Positions 50,838 through 59,585 are shown, counted from the stretch's first letter. The stretch: DNA of 64,000 nucleotides from Litoreibacter meonggei (GCF_003663885.1 NZ_RCCE01000003.1:62001-126000); one strand, 5' to 3'. Made by a program: numbers and translations. The notes: generated by a model from the letters alone, not told the origin.

Positions 50838-51920
50838 CTAAACGTCTGCTGGAGTGGCCTCGTTGCCCGACGGAACGCCGCACGCACCACAGAATTTGTA
50901 GAAGGAGTTTTCACGCTCGCCGCAATTGGTGCATTTGCTGAATAGGCAAAACCCGCAGTGGACACAAAAATCCACGTTAGTTTCAGGCTGACCCTCACCT
51001 TTGCGGGGTTTCTTGGCGCTGAATTGCCGGTCGCAGCTGGGACACACGCCGTCCGAGATTTTCTTCACAGCGGTCTCATACTCGATCAGTTTACGCTTCT
51101 CGGTTTCAGGTCTTTTTTCCTCGTTCTTTTTGTTCTGCAGATACCGCGTCATGGCTTTGATCGAAAAATGCGCAAAAAGCAGGGCCAGAAGTATCCCCAC
51201 AATGTATCTGACATATCCCCCGTAAGACGGCAGGTAGGGAACCAGTTCTACAAAGAATGCGAAGAGCGAGAACAGGATAAAGCTGCGGTAAATCGGCCAG
51301 TAGCTAGAACCGCGCTTCTTTAGGATCATCCATCCGGAGATCAAAAGCAGGGGCAAGGTGAGCGCCAGCCGAAGCATGAACACCTTCAAAACCTCGAATT
51401 TCCGCGCCTTTTCATACGGGGCATTGGCGTCATTCAGGATTTGACTGCGCTGCGACTGAAGGTCTTGCAACGCGCGGTTTGTTTTAACTGCTTCCTGCTC
51501 AAGCGCTTCTACCGTTCTTTGAGCTTTGCGTTCTTCTAGCTTGAGTAATTCAATGGCTTCGACCCGCTCGATGACCTGAGCATTCTGATTGCTTGATTCA
51601 GTTGCTGATCGCGTTTTAATCCAATTCTCGAAATTTGCGCGTTGGTTTTGATAGTCCAGAGTGCTGGAGTTGAGCAGGAAACGCGCGTCTTCGATGTCAT
51701 TTTTGTTGTTACGCAGCGCGTCCTTAAGCGTCTCGATTTCAGTCTCGGTTGCTTCAAGCTGCGTCGAGTTTACAAATTCGCTCTTTGCGATCCGCTTTCC
51801 CGCCGTCGGGACGTCGGACATGATTAGCCCACCAAGTTGAATAAGCAGGGCCGCGATCACAATTGACAGCAACCACATTGCCAAACTGTACCAAAAGAGG
51901 GGTCGGCGTACGGCTTTCAT
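50838..51920 (-). CDS. Membrane protein with coiled coil and C-terminal zinc ribbons, function unknown
   Basis: I do not recognise a named family for this 360-aa protein. It shows, in order: one membrane helix (about 10-33), a long extracytoplasmic coiled coil (about 40-170; ATETEIETLKDALRNNKNDIEDA), two or three membrane helices (about 178-250), and a cytoplasmic C-terminus with three Cys-x-x-Cys pairs (CPSC, CVHC, and CTNC/CGAC) suggesting zinc ribbons. Base composition is lower in GC than in neighbouring polA. It may be a sensor or envelope stress component; this is speculation. Confidence 0.7.
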   Translation of the reverse strand: MKAVRRPLFWYSLAMWLLSIVIAALLIQLGGLIMSDVPTAGKRIAKSEFVNSTQLEATETEIETLKDALRNNKNDIEDARFLLNSSTLDYQNQRANFENWIKTRSATESSNQNAQVIERVEAIELLKLEERKAQRTVEALEQEAVKTNRALQDLQSQRSQILNDANAPYEKARKFEVLKVFMLRLALTLPLLLISGWMILKKRGSSYWPIYRSFILFSLFAFFVELVPYLPSYGGYVRYIVGILLALLFAHFSIKAMTRYLQNKKNEEKRPETEKRKLIEYETAVKKISDGVCPSCDRQFSAKKPRKGEGQPETNVDFCVHCGFCLFSKCTNCGERENSFYKFCGACGVPSGNEATPADV

Positions 51921-52048
51921 TTCTCATCCAACGTTTTGTCTGTGAAGTGCTCCATGGCTACCGAAACAGCAAGGGGCTTGCAACAGACGTCCACGGCGCC
52001 GGGCACCAGCGCGATAGATGGGAGACCCCGGACACCAATTCACGTGCG

Positions 52049-52420
52049 TCAATCGACCTTCGACAGCATCCGCCCAAGAGGACGACCGCCAATGATGTGC
52101 ACATGCAGGTGCGGCACCTCTTGCACGCCGTGCACGCCGGTGTTGGCGATAGCACGGAAACCGTCCTCGCTAACGCCCTCAAGACGGCAAACTTCGCCTA
52201 TTGCGCGCATGAAGCCCACCAACTCGGCCTCGGACGCCTCTTGGGTGAAATGGTCCATGGACACGTAAGACCCCTTCGGGATCACCAGCACATGACTGGG
52301 TGCCGCTGGAGAGATGTCGCGGAATGCCAAGGCGTGATCGCTCTCGAACACTGTGTCGTTAGGGATTTCGCCGCGCAGGATTTTGGCGAAGATGTTTTGG
52401 TCGTCATAAGTGTAGGCCAT
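52049..52420 (-). CDS. HIT family nucleotide-binding protein
   Basis: The 123-aa protein is a HINT-type histidine triad protein: IFAKILRGEIPNDTVFESDHALAFRDISPAAPSHVLVIPK at the N-terminus and the catalytic triad motif HLHVHIIGG near the C-terminus. HINT proteins hydrolyse nucleoside phosphoramidates and related bonds. It follows the glycosyltransferase gene by 5 nt on the same strand. The region from 51921 to 52048 downstream holds no gene. Confidence 0.93.
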   Translation of the reverse strand: MAYTYDDQNIFAKILRGEIPNDTVFESDHALAFRDISPAAPSHVLVIPKGSYVSMDHFTQEASEAELVGFMRAIGEVCRLEGVSEDGFRAIANTGVHGVQEVPHLHVHIIGGRPLGRMLSKVD

Positions 52421-52425
52421 GGGCG

Positions 52426-54003
52426 TTAGTCCTCAAACAGATAGTCAATGTTCAGTATTTCATGGGCCGTGTCCTCGGTCACGTCTAGGAACGCCATCAA
52501 CGGAGCCACGTTATCGCGGCGCGGCACGTTTTCGGATATTTTGAAATAGTTGGGGAAGTCCGCATCCTTGATCTGGTCACTTTCGTACAGGAAATTCTGG
52601 CGCACGGTGGGCAACAGCCGGTCGATTGTGTCTTGCGGCGTCATTTCACCTGCCAATCCGACACGCTTGGCATGGCCCAGCAGGTATTCATCCTCGAACC
52701 TGCAGTCAATTTCCAGCAGGCGGGTGGTTGAGTTGTCGGCGAACAAGTCCGTTAGCAAGTCCAGATTGGACGGATCAAGGCAGATTACCATGCGGTTCTG
52801 CTCGTAGTGGTCATAGAGCAATCGCATCAGCGCACGGCGGTGCCGTGTGCGTTTATCTAGTGTAGTCTGGATGCCGCCCAAATCAGGCAGAACCGCGCCC
52901 TCTTCGTCAAAAAGATACTCCGCCCCTTTCAACTCGGTATGTTCCAGAACGCGGCTCAGAAGGCGCTTGGCGACGTGCCATTTTTTGCAAGCAATAACCA
53001 TCAGTTCGCGTTCGCGACCAAGCGAGCTTTCCCGTTCCCAGAAGCGCGGCGCGAACCGGCGGCCGATCCTGCCACGCCCTGTCAGGAACTTGAACAGCGT
53101 CTGCCCCTCGTTCGAGGTTTGGAAATCCATCCGCTCCGACGCATAGAGATCACCTAGCCGCTCTTTTAGCTCAAGCGCGTCGGGGGACGCCTTGCGGGCG
53201 AACAGAAACTCTTGGCTAAGCAGCAGATCATAGTGGTCGTTGTAGAAGGTGACCGGCATCCCGTAATCGGTGAACATCAGGAAGGTTAGGGTGCGGGTTT
53301 TGATCTCTGCGGATGGAACCAGATGGCGCACCACCGTCTGAAAGAAGGTCTCGTCGGGGATCCACGTGGTCTTGAAAAACCGCATCACGTCCGGCCTGTC
53401 GCGGGTAAAATCCAGCACCCATTCGACTGTACGCCGTCGCAAGCACCACCATTGCGACCCGATCATCATTTGCAGGTCAGCGGGTATATCGCGCTTTAGT
53501 CCAAGCTTCTTTTGCAGCTCATAGGAGGTGTAGAACAGCCATTTTCGCGCCCGTTCGTTGAACCAATGGCGATAGATCAGCCGGTCAGCCTTCATACCCG
53601 TCTTGATCCAATCGGACGCAAAAAAGTCGAAACTTTCGATGTAATCGACATCCTCCGCATCGAGCGCCTCATGGGCGTAGGTGGCAGATTTGATCGCCAT
53701 GCAATCGCCTGACAGCATGTAGAAATGCGTGGCCCGCGGGAACTCGTCGACCGCTGCGCGCATCGCGTGCAAGGTGGCCTGCACCAAAGACCATTCGCCC
53801 CAACCACATTTGATGCGCTTTTTGGCGAAGGCGACGTTGGGATTATCATCCAGCGCTTCGCGAATTTTCTTGTAGGCAACGGGGTCTGCGGTGGCATCGA
53901 AATGGATCGCCATGCAATCGCCAGCCGCGGTCAGACGTTCAGCTTGATCAATAATCGCACCGGGGTCTTTATGACACAGCAGAATGAAGGCGATTTTTGC
54001 CAT
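52426..54003 (-). CDS. Core-2/I-branching-type glycosyltransferase with DUF5928 domain
   Basis: The N-terminal half of this 525-aa protein resembles GT14 beta-1,6-N-acetylglucosaminyltransferases: KIAFILLCHKDP, MAIHFDATAD, WGEWSLVQATLHAMRAA, HFYMLSGDCMAIKS and GSQWWCLRRRTVEWVLDF. The C-terminal 200 residues are the DUF5928 extension found in Rhodobacterales. No signal peptide or membrane helix is obvious, so it acts at the cytoplasmic face. It is divergent from a sulfotransferase gene across a 157-bp spacer, suggesting synthesis of a sulfated surface glycan. Confidence 0.85.
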   Translation of the reverse strand: MAKIAFILLCHKDPGAIIDQAERLTAAGDCMAIHFDATADPVAYKKIREALDDNPNVAFAKKRIKCGWGEWSLVQATLHAMRAAVDEFPRATHFYMLSGDCMAIKSATYAHEALDAEDVDYIESFDFFASDWIKTGMKADRLIYRHWFNERARKWLFYTSYELQKKLGLKRDIPADLQMMIGSQWWCLRRRTVEWVLDFTRDRPDVMRFFKTTWIPDETFFQTVVRHLVPSAEIKTRTLTFLMFTDYGMPVTFYNDHYDLLLSQEFLFARKASPDALELKERLGDLYASERMDFQTSNEGQTLFKFLTGRGRIGRRFAPRFWERESSLGRERELMVIACKKWHVAKRLLSRVLEHTELKGAEYLFDEEGAVLPDLGGIQTTLDKRTRHRRALMRLLYDHYEQNRMVICLDPSNLDLLTDLFADNSTTRLLEIDCRFEDEYLLGHAKRVGLAGEMTPQDTIDRLLPTVRQNFLYESDQIKDADFPNYFKISENVPRRDNVAPLMAFLDVTEDTAHEILNIDYLFED

Positions 54004-54160
54004 CTGGAATTTGACCCCGGACCTGTCTTAAAACTGTTTTAGGTTTTGCCTACATAACCTTAGCTTCTGTTGCTTAAACAGTCTGAGATTGTATTTTTAG
54101 GCTCAATCGTGGCTAAAACGTAAACAATAGGCCATTTGGTTCAAGAACGAGGGCGGTAGT

Positions 54161-54979
54161 ATGGGGTTTCCAGGAACCTGGATGACGGAAAGCGAAAGTA
54201 TGGTGTACCGCGTGGTGCCCAAATGCGCCTGCTCGTCCATCGGCCAAATCATGTACTATTCCGACCACGGCGAATTCTTCGACGGTGACATCCATGATGC
54301 CACCGGAAAGCTGCACAAATGGGCGATTGAAAAAAGCCAACCGAAGATCGAGAAGAACGTCACCTCCCACAAAAGCTATTCGTTCACCTGCGTGCGCAAT
54401 CCGTATGGGCGCATCCTGTCGTCATTCTTCGACAAGATTTGCGGCATCCAACGCAACGGCAAACGCTATCGCGGCAATCTGGTCCCGTTGCTTGTGCAGA
54501 AATACGGCATTGAGGTCGGTGACCCGGAAACTGGCTTCGAATTCGACCAAATCGAGTCCTTCCGCCGCTTCTTGCTGTTCGCCCGCGACACCATCCGCTG
54601 GCGTCGCCCGATGGACCCTGACATTCATTGGTCAGCCCAGTCGGGCCACATCTCGACCTTCATTGTGAATGGCGGGCGCTACGACAACATCTTCTTTACC
54701 GAGAAGTTCAACGACGGCATGCAATCGGTGATGGATGCGGTGGACACCAAACACAAGGTGGATGTCGCGACGATCCCGCGCTTCAACGAAAGCGAAGGGC
54801 ACGGCCCCAAGCGCGCGCACCCGATCGAGGATTATTTCGACGACCTGTCGATGCATCTGGTCTACGAAATCTACAAGCGCGATTTCAATCTGTTCAAATA
54901 TGACTTCGACAACCCGGGCAACAAAATGCCCATCGGGGAAATTGATCTGGACGAGGTGCACGCCAAACTGGGTGACTAG
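54161..54979 (+). CDS. Sulfotransferase family 2 protein
   Basis: The 272-aa protein has both PAPS-binding elements: the 5'-phosphosulfate loop in YRVVPKCACSSIGQIMYY and the 3'-phosphate motif in FTCVRNPYGRILSSFFDKI. This pattern belongs to the sulfotransferase_2 group, which includes carbohydrate sulfotransferases. It should transfer sulfate from PAPS to a glycan hydroxyl. GAGGG precedes ATG 54161. It is divergent from a GT14-type glycosyltransferase, the probable maker of its acceptor. No membrane anchor is seen. Confidence 0.85.
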   Translation: MGFPGTWMTESESMVYRVVPKCACSSIGQIMYYSDHGEFFDGDIHDATGKLHKWAIEKSQPKIEKNVTSHKSYSFTCVRNPYGRILSSFFDKICGIQRNGKRYRGNLVPLLVQKYGIEVGDPETGFEFDQIESFRRFLLFARDTIRWRRPMDPDIHWSAQSGHISTFIVNGGRYDNIFFTEKFNDGMQSVMDAVDTKHKVDVATIPRFNESEGHGPKRAHPIEDYFDDLSMHLVYEIYKRDFNLFKYDFDNPGNKMPIGEIDLDEVHAKLGD

Positions 54980-55066
54980 CCTCGCATCCGGTTAAAGCCG
55001 TGCCCATGTTATCGCCGCCAATGACGAAGGTGAGGCCCCCGTTCTGACAAAATCGAATACCCAAAC

Positions 55067-55096
55067 TAAAACGGCCGCGCTATGTGCGCGGCCGTT
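55067..55096 (-). terminator. Terminator of the VPLPA-CTERM gene
   Basis: An 11-bp perfect stem (AACGGCCGCGC at 55070-55080 with its complement at 55086-55096) and a 5-nt loop are followed on the minus strand by TTTTAGTTT. It lies 24 nt past the stop of the VPLPA-CTERM gene and would also stall transcripts from the sulfotransferase side. Confidence 0.85.
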
Positions 55097-55120
55097 AAAA
55101 AGTGTTTCGAGAAGCCTAGC

Positions 55121-55810
55121 TTAAGCTGATTTTTTCTTACGACGCATCAGGCCAAACGCACCAAGTGCGGTCAACACAAGAGGCAATCCAGCTGGAACCG
55201 GTACAGTCGAAGGTGCCGCCGTGATGACACGGATCCAATCGCCAGGCTCGGATACGTTCATTTCGAGCGTAAGTACGCTGCCGGCGAAACTAAAGCCGTC
55301 ATCGTTTGTTCCGCTGCCGTTAGTACCTTCCAAGCCGCGGGCACTGAGCGATGTGCCGTTGCCAGTCTCGTAGGTCGTCCCAGCGGCGCCCAGTTCGGCA
55401 GAACTGGCGATTTCCATCGTGCCATTTCTGTCTGCCATCACGCCAATGATGGCATCCGAGAACGTCCAGGTCACGCCGCCATGCTTCGTGACACCGTTAC
55501 CTGCGGTGTTCAGAAAAATCATATGACTGCTGATGCGCGTGCCAGCCGCAAGGATTTGCGTGGCAAGGCTGTTGTCTAGATAGCTGTAAGACGACGCAGT
55601 AACGATGTTTTGCTGTTCGTTAAAACCTTGCTGCGCATTATTCGCCGTACCGTCCTCCAGCACATCAACTGGAGCAGTAATAATGGACGCAAAGGTGCCC
55701 CCTTCAGTACCTGTGGACAGTCCGCTACTTACACCGATTATCGCGGCCGACGCCATAGTCGGTAGCGCCAACGCAAGTGCGGATGCTGTTAAAATTTGTG
55801 TGAGTTTCAA
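55121..55810 (-). CDS. VPLPA-CTERM sorting-domain exported protein
   Basis: This 229-aa protein has an N-terminal signal peptide (MKLTQILTASALALALPTMASAA) and a C-terminal sorting tail: VPVPAGLPLVLTALGAFGLMRRKKKSA, with the VPLPA-like motif, a hydrophobic helix and a basic end. Such proteins are processed by an exosortase-type system, typically with exopolysaccharide production. The middle is Thr/Ser/Gly-rich and low in Cys. The start is TTG 55810, preceded by AAGGGGA; an in-frame stop just upstream excludes a longer start. A perfect 22-bp palindrome lies about 97 nt upstream. Confidence 0.85.
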   Translation of the reverse strand: MKLTQILTASALALALPTMASAAIIGVSSGLSTGTEGGTFASIITAPVDVLEDGTANNAQQGFNEQQNIVTASSYSYLDNSLATQILAAGTRISSHMIFLNTAGNGVTKHGGVTWTFSDAIIGVMADRNGTMEIASSAELGAAGTTYETGNGTSLSARGLEGTNGSGTNDDGFSFAGSVLTLEMNVSEPGDWIRVITAAPSTVPVPAGLPLVLTALGAFGLMRRKKKSA

Positions 55811-55906
55811 TTTATTCCCCTTAATTCAATCACTGTCTACAAGATGCCAGTATAAACGAAGCGTTGCCAAATAGCAACGATCGCGTCGGGAACGAGGAAA
55901 GCCGTT

Positions 55907-55928
55907 AGCTTTTTGTTAACAAAAAGCT
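55907..55928. promoter_or_regulatory. Perfect 22-bp palindrome upstream of the VPLPA-CTERM gene
   Basis: Eleven-base arms (AGCTTTTTGTT and its exact complement) meet without a spacer around GTTAAC. It lies 97 nt upstream of the TTG start and 88 nt past the kinase gene. Lack of a loop argues against a terminator and for a dimeric-regulator site. Confidence 0.55.
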
Positions 55929-56016
55929 TTCTGAAATCGCGTTTAGGTCACCCAAAAAGCCCATAGTAAGAGATCGCTCGCGAACTGCGGTCCGATTCTT
56001 TCAAAAATGCCAGGCT

Positions 56017-57012
56017 TTAGATTATTCGCTGGTCTTTAAAGAGCGCACGCAAATCAGCCTCTGGCCGTGCGCCGATGTGTGAAATCACCTCGGACGCTGC
56101 GACGCAGCCCATGCGACCACTGGTTTCCAAGTCGTGACCGTTGGTCAGCGCCCAGAGAAACGCCCCCGCGAACAAATCACCTGCTCCGGTTGCATCCACA
56201 ATCTGCACTGGCATTGCGGGCACATGCCAACGCTGGCCGTGGGACAAAACATGCGCGCCGTCTTCGCCGTCGGTACAGGCCACGATCTCGACCTCGGAAG
56301 CAGCCATTGCCAGCGCCGTGTCGAAGTCTTCTGTCTCGTACATCGACAGCATTTCTGCGCGGTTGCAGAACAGAAGGTCGACGTGGTTTTGGATCAATCC
56401 GCGGAACGCATCGCGATGACGGCCAACGCAAAACGGGTCCGACAAGGTGAGCGACACCCGTCCACCAGCGCCGGTGCACGCAGCGATTGCCTTGTCGAAT
56501 GCCGCCACGGATTGCGGGCCGTCAAAGCGGTAACCTTCCAGATAAATCCACTCGGCCTGCGCCATTTGATCCTCGTCGATGTCCTCTGGGCCAAGGAATT
56601 CGGTCACGCCAAGGTAGGTGTTCATCGACCGCTCCCCATCCGGCGTGACCAGCACAATGCAACGGCCGGTCTCGGCCTCGTGTGAAGCAGGCGCCAAAGG
56701 TGTCTCATAGACCGCACCCTGCGCACGCAGGTCATGTGCAAAGATCGCGCCAAGCTGGTCGTCCTTGACCTTGCCGACATACGCTGTGGAGCCGCCCAAA
56801 TGGGCAATACCTGCGATGGTGTTGGCCGCAGAACCACCAGAGATTTCCTTGGCGGGACCGATAAGGTCGTACAACTCCACACCGCGCGCGCGGTCGGTCA
56901 ACTGCATGATGCCCTTGTCGATACCGTTATCGGACAAAAACGCGTCAGTGGTGGATGCCAACACATCAACCATTGCGTTGCCGATGCCGACAACTTGGAA
57001 TTTCTTAGTCAT
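56017..57012 (-). CDS. PfkB-family kinase (adenosine kinase type)
   Basis: The 331-aa kinase has the PfkB fold: VGIGNAMVDVLA, GGSAANTIAGIAHLGGSTAYVGKVKDD and the catalytic DATGAGDLFAGAFLWAL with the general base Asp. It most resembles alphaproteobacterial proteins annotated as adenosine kinase; a ribokinase-like sugar substrate is possible. ATG 57012 (MTKKFQVVG) has GAGGA 9 nt upstream and overlaps the nth stop by 8 nt. The frame opens slightly further upstream. Confidence 0.87.
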   Translation of the reverse strand: MTKKFQVVGIGNAMVDVLASTTDAFLSDNGIDKGIMQLTDRARGVELYDLIGPAKEISGGSAANTIAGIAHLGGSTAYVGKVKDDQLGAIFAHDLRAQGAVYETPLAPASHEAETGRCIVLVTPDGERSMNTYLGVTEFLGPEDIDEDQMAQAEWIYLEGYRFDGPQSVAAFDKAIAACTGAGGRVSLTLSDPFCVGRHRDAFRGLIQNHVDLLFCNRAEMLSMYETEDFDTALAMAASEVEIVACTDGEDGAHVLSHGQRWHVPAMPVQIVDATGAGDLFAGAFLWALTNGHDLETSGRMGCVAASEVISHIGARPEADLRALFKDQRII

Positions 57013-57661
57013 AAACTTTGTCCTCAGAGGTGCAGAGATCACGGATGATACAGTTGGCGCAGACCGGCTTGCGGGCTTTGCACACGTAGCGCCCGTGCAA
57101 GATCAGCCAATGGTGCGCGTGGTGTTGGAATTCGACGGGGATGTTGTCCTCGATGGCGCGCTCGACGACGTCCACATTTTTGCCCGGACAGATGCCGGTG
57201 CGATTACCGACGCGGAAGATATGCGTGTCCACGGCCTGCGCCGGATAGTGCCACCACATGTTCAGCACCACATTCGCGGTCTTGCGGCCCACGCCCGGCA
57301 GCGAGACCAAAGCGGCGCGCGATGACGGGACCACCCCGCCGTAATCATCCACCAGAATTTGGCTCAGTTTGATGACGTTCTTGGCCTTATTGCGATAGAG
57401 GCCGATAGTCTTGATGTGCTCGATCACCCCGTCGAGGCCAAGGGCCAACATCTTTTCCGGGGTGTCGGCAATCTCGAACAGTTTCTTTGTGGCTTTGTTG
57501 ACACCGATGTCCGTCGCCTGCGCCGACAGTGCCACCGCGACAACCAAAGTATATGCGTTGACGTGGTCCAACTCGCCCTTTGGTTCAGGATCAGACGCGG
57601 CAAAGCGCGTAAAAATCTCGTGTATGGTGTGATAGTCGAGCTGTTTGGCAGGCTTGGTCAT
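57005..57661 (-). CDS. nth: Endonuclease III
   Basis: Nth is a bifunctional base-excision glycosylase/AP lyase for oxidised pyrimidines. The 218-aa protein has the helix-hairpin-helix LPGVGRKTANVVL with the catalytic Lys, the catalytic Asp in VDTHIFRV and the C-terminal [4Fe-4S] ligands in C-x6-C-x2-C-x5-C spacing (CKARKPVCANCIIRDLC). ATG 57661 fits family length; an in-frame ATG at 57718 or 57721 would add about 20 residues. The ribosome site is weak at both. It is divergent from the MGMT fusion, placing two DNA-repair genes at one promoter region. Confidence 0.95.
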   Translation of the reverse strand: MTKPAKQLDYHTIHEIFTRFAASDPEPKGELDHVNAYTLVVAVALSAQATDIGVNKATKKLFEIADTPEKMLALGLDGVIEHIKTIGLYRNKAKNVIKLSQILVDDYGGVVPSSRAALVSLPGVGRKTANVVLNMWWHYPAQAVDTHIFRVGNRTGICPGKNVDVVERAIEDNIPVEFQHHAHHWLILHGRYVCKARKPVCANCIIRDLCTSEDKVYD

Positions 57662-57777
57662 ATGCGCGGTATGCCCCGTCACCCCATCAGGGGCAAGGAT
57701 TTCCCTCTGTTGTTTCATCATGGCGAAAGCGCAAAAAACGGGTCGATACGGTGGGGTTTGCGGCATAGGTTGGATGT

Positions 57778-58665
57778 ATGGAACATAGAACAGCACATAT
57801 CGCCAATCATGACCACGCCGCCGGTGCTGAAGGCAGCTATCACTACGGGCTGGTGAAACGCGCCATTGAGGCGATTGACCAGCACAAAGATGGCCCACTG
57901 TCGCTGGAGCAACTGGCGCAAAGCATGCAGATGAGCCCTGCGCATTTTCAACGCGTCTTTAGCAAATGGGCGGGTGTGTCGCCCGGGCGGTTGCAACAAT
58001 ATCTGCGTCTTGGACATGCGAAAGCATTGCTGGAAGAGCGGTTCACCATGTTGGAGACATCGGACTCCGTTGGTCTGTCGGGGAGCGGGCGATTGCATGA
58101 TCTGTTCGTCAAATGGGAGGCCATGAGCCCCGGCGAGTTTGCCCGCAAGGGCGAAGGTCTGACGATCTACTGGGGCTGGTTCGAAAGCCCGTTTGGTCCG
58201 GCCTTGGTGATGGGCACCGAGAAAGGGATTTGCGGCATCGGGTTCGGTGCGGAAACGGGCGAAGAGGCCGCGATGACGGATTTGGTCGGGCGCTGGCCGA
58301 ACGCCACCTATGTGGAAGACCCGACGATGTTGCGCCCTTGGGTGCTGGCCGCTTTTGGCGCGGATGCGGCGGGAACCGAACATGCGCCGCTTTATCTGAT
58401 TGGCGCACCCTTCCAGATCAAGGTTTGGGAGGCTTTGTTGGCGGTGCCAACGGGGCATGTCACCACCTATTCAGAGATCGCCAATACCGTAGGCCATAAG
58501 AAAGCAGTGCGCGCAGTGGGTACTGCCGTGGGGCGCAACCCGATAAGCTGGCTGATCCCGTGCCACCGCGCATTGCGCAAGTCTGGCGGGTTGGGTGGCT
58601 ACCATTGGGGCCTGCCTGTGAAGCGCGCCATGCTGGCCTATGAAGCGGCGAAAACCGGCTTGTGA
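57778..58665 (+). CDS. AraC-type HTH fused to methylated-DNA-protein cysteine methyltransferase
   Basis: The 295-aa protein has an AraC helix-turn-helix (about residues 25-115; LSLEQLAQSMQMSPAHFQRVFSKWAGVSPGRLQQYLRL) followed by the O6-alkylguanine methyltransferase domain (about 130-292) with the acceptor motif ISWLIPCHRALRKSGGLGGYHWG (Cys in PCHR). It lacks the N-terminal zinc/Cys domain of Ada that senses methyl-phosphotriesters. So it could repair O6-methylguanine, but whether it also activates transcription is unclear. Divergent from nth. Confidence 0.92.
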   Translation: MEHRTAHIANHDHAAGAEGSYHYGLVKRAIEAIDQHKDGPLSLEQLAQSMQMSPAHFQRVFSKWAGVSPGRLQQYLRLGHAKALLEERFTMLETSDSVGLSGSGRLHDLFVKWEAMSPGEFARKGEGLTIYWGWFESPFGPALVMGTEKGICGIGFGAETGEEAAMTDLVGRWPNATYVEDPTMLRPWVLAAFGADAAGTEHAPLYLIGAPFQIKVWEALLAVPTGHVTTYSEIANTVGHKKAVRAVGTAVGRNPISWLIPCHRALRKSGGLGGYHWGLPVKRAMLAYEAAKTGL

Positions 58666-58707
58666 TTTGGCGGTATTCCGCTGAATTTCGCTGTGTTTCA
58701 AAGACGT

Positions 58708-58739
58708 GACTACTGCGGCGGGAACCCGCCGGATTAGTC
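58708..58739 (+). terminator. GC-rich hairpin downstream of the MGMT fusion
   Basis: CGGCGGG and CCCGCCG pair around AA, and GACTA/TAGTC extends the stem across a small internal loop. GTTTCGG follows. It lies 43 nt past the stop and about 90 nt before the next start, so it is a probable terminator, less likely a leader element. Confidence 0.5.
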
Positions 58740-58824
58740 GTTTCGGCCTCTTGAAAGGCTTTCCGCGACGCCTCACCTTATGGGCAAGCGCCGCGCTGTC
58801 GCGGCTCAACGAGGAATTGAAACG

Positions 58825-59460
58825 ATGAAACTTACTCTGCTTGCCCTGCCCGCTGCGGCCCTGATTTTGGCCGGTTGCGATGCGACCACTCCCAACCAGC
58901 GCACCAAGAACGGTGCACTGATTGGCGCTGCGATCGGTGGTGCTTTGGGCGCAAACTCTACTTCCGACAACAAGCTTGAGCGCGGCATCATCGGTGCCGC
59001 TGTTGGTGGTGCGGTCGGCGGTGCCATTGGCAACAGCTTGGACAAACAGGCCGAAGAGTTGCGCGGTGATCTTGGCAATGACAACGTAGGCGTGGTCAAC
59101 ACCGGCTCCGAACTTCGTGTGACGCTGCCGCAAGACCTGCTTTTCGCCACGGATAGCACAAACTTGCGTCCTGACCTGCGGGCCGATTTGCGTGCCGTTG
59201 CCAACAATCTGAACGACTACCCCAACAGCGAAGTCATCATTGTCGGCCACACCGACAGCACGGGTGACGCGACTTACAACCAGAACCTGTCCGAACGCCG
59301 CGCGCAGGCTGTTTCTTACGTTTTGCGCGATGCTGGCGTTTCGAGTTCCCGCCTGCGCACAATCGGTCGTGGGGAAAGCCAACCGATTGCGTCGAACGAT
59401 AGCAATTCCGGTCGCGCCCAGAACCGTCGGGTCGAAATCATCATTCGCCCCTACTCCTAA
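58825..59460 (+). CDS. Glycine-zipper OmpA-family lipoprotein (copy 1)
   Basis: This 211-aa protein has a lipoprotein signal (LLALPAAALILAGC), a glycine-zipper segment (NGALIGAAIGGALGANS and IIGAAVGGAVGGAIGNSLDKQ) and a C-terminal OmpA/MotB peptidoglycan-binding domain (DLLFATDSTNLRPDLRADL, GHTDSTGDATYNQNLSERRAQAV, NRRVEIIIRP). It probably links the outer membrane to the cell wall. ATG 58825 has GAGGA about 10 nt upstream. A close paralogue with the same domain order follows at 59586. Confidence 0.9.
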   Translation: MKLTLLALPAAALILAGCDATTPNQRTKNGALIGAAIGGALGANSTSDNKLERGIIGAAVGGAVGGAIGNSLDKQAEELRGDLGNDNVGVVNTGSELRVTLPQDLLFATDSTNLRPDLRADLRAVANNLNDYPNSEVIIVGHTDSTGDATYNQNLSERRAQAVSYVLRDAGVSSSRLRTIGRGESQPIASNDSNSGRAQNRRVEIIIRPYS

Positions 59461-59467
59461 ACCAGCG

Positions 59468-59492
59468 GGCCGGCGGCATGTTTCCGCCGGCC
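59468..59492 (+). terminator. Strong hairpin between the two OmpA-family paralogues
   Basis: GGCCGGCGG (59468-59476) and CCGCCGGCC (59484-59492) form a perfect 9-bp stem with a 7-nt loop, 7 nt after the first stop. The U-run is poor (TACGCTTCC), so it may be a weak terminator or an mRNA-stability hairpin. Confidence 0.5.
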
Positions 59493-59585
59493 TACGCTTC
59501 CCCCTTAACAGACGCATCGATTTGGCCTAATATCTGCCCATAACCCACGCCGCAAAGGCGGGACCCATATACCGAGGCAGGTACC

